Translations under genes and position numbers: made by a program
Part shown: positions 63,593 through 64,000 of the stretch, one piece after another
How positions within the stretch are numbered: position 1 is the stretch's first letter
Layout of the letters: the number at the start of each line of letters is the position of its first letter
Source of the DNA: Pezizomycotina sp. ARF18
Taxonomy: Eukaryota; Ascomycota
Direction: 5' to 3'
NCBI GenBank assembly: GCA_002224055.1
Contig: AZLU01000014.1
Coordinates: forward strand, 62,001 to 126,000
Length of the DNA: 64,000 bases
The notes under the pieces: model-generated
Told to the model about the DNA's origin: nothing
Databases searched by the model: none
The model's input: the letters and a program-made list of their open reading frames with translations, nothing else

Positions 63593-63751
63593 GCAAAGCG
63601 AAGTACTCCAGACCTCAGTTCAGATGAGCCTTCAGAAACCATCACCGACTTTTCGCACATGCCTACACTGTATACTTATACTACACCAAGATTCATCGAG
63701 ATACCGCCGCTTATTTTCTTCGAACAGGATGAATCCGCGCTAGTCACTTGA
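63355..63751 (+). CDS. Possible repeat protein with PMLAYGAPG-type units
   Basis: An ATG at 63355 opens into the 9-residue repeats; after the two 26-base units the frame continues through GPMLANGATRAKRS. It then runs into non-repetitive sequence (TPDLSSDEPSETITDFSHMP, TLYTYTTPRFIEIPPLIFFE) and stops at 63751. The non-repeat tail looks like ordinary protein, so a real exon is plausible. No signal peptide or known domain is seen. It may be a fragment of a longer gene or a chance frame over a minisatellite. Confidence 0.35.
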
Positions 63752-63779
63752 GTCGCTTGCACCTATCGTCCTCGTCCTC

Positions 63780-64000
63780 CTAAAAACCTGGGTAGCAGTT
63801 CATCTTTTTGTTCAGCGCGACGCCTAGCTCCAGCTCCTCCTCCATCAACGGCTCTCGATCACGAGGCTTTTATACTCCACAAATTTCACAATACATGAGA
63901 ACATACTATACCCTAGCGCCGCTGCCCCGCCAACGGCCGCGACGACTTGATCTAGGTCACTCAGCAATGAGTTCGTTGTCGGTATGAACGAGTCGGTTCC
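63780..64000 (-). CDS. 3' end of an unidentified gene (5' part outside window)
   Basis: Reading leftwards from the window edge, the frame gives DSFIPTTNSLLSDLDQVV, AAVGGAAALGYSMFSCIVKF and VEYKSLVIESREPL. After one slip it continues MEEELELGVALNKKMNCYPG and stops at 63780. The amphipathic and Ala/Gly-rich stretch could be a helix or a membrane-contacting segment. I do not recognise the family. Composition is coding-like and the frame is open from the edge, so a gene end is likely. Confidence 0.5.

Overview
The window is nuclear DNA of a filamentous ascomycete (Pezizomycotina). Genes carry several short GT-AG introns (mostly about 40-200 nt), start codons sit in weak Kozak contexts, and the proteins are of fungal type: an AVO1/SIN1 TORC2 subunit, a fused LrgA/LrgB transporter, a RING-PHD protein, a CLC channel with the fungal HSGIPEIKT motif, an OTT_1508-like deaminase and a PD-(D/E)XK protein. 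I cannot fix the genus. Long A/T homopolymer tracts, some arranged as T(n)A(n) hairpins, are scattered between genes.

Almost every protein gene can be recognised only by following two or three frames. This includes genes that should be indispensable (RPL43, NIP7, TFA1, SRP72, NOC3). The slips are single-base and often fall at short homopolymers, so most are probably indel errors of a long-read assembly rather than decay. Gene spans below are therefore given as whole loci.

Layout. 1-14.5 kb is dense housekeeping DNA: NOC3 (minus, 3' end outside), TFA1 (plus), an EMP46/47-type cargo lectin (minus), SRP72 (plus), NIP7 (minus) and PUS1 (plus). 14.5-24 kb is one very large ubiquitin protease of the USP9X/USP34 type (minus). 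25.5-33 kb holds SRP102, a probable augmin HAUS3 subunit, an LrgA/LrgB transporter and RPL43. 33-43 kb holds a RING-PHD protein behind a long leader region and AVO1/SIN1. 43.8-47.4 kb is the CLC channel. Several genes serve ribosome assembly (NOC3, NIP7, RPL43) or the secretory route (SRP72, SRP102, the lectin), but nothing in the sequence suggests co-regulation.

49-64 kb is different: gene-poor, AT-rich and repetitive. It carries an OTT_1508-like deaminase locus, a short-chain dehydrogenase with one in-frame stop, a PD-(D/E)XK nuclease-like gene, a 9-residue coding-style minisatellite and the 3' end of an unknown gene. A dispersed repeat is present at three places. Its best copy (about 57.1-57.95 kb) has a conserved core, a 23-bp minisatellite, a large inverted repeat able to form a hairpin of about 130 bp, and an A/T-tract end. 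At 52.7 kb that end is joined directly to a new core, as in a head-to-tail array. This composite repeat is the least explained structure in the window.
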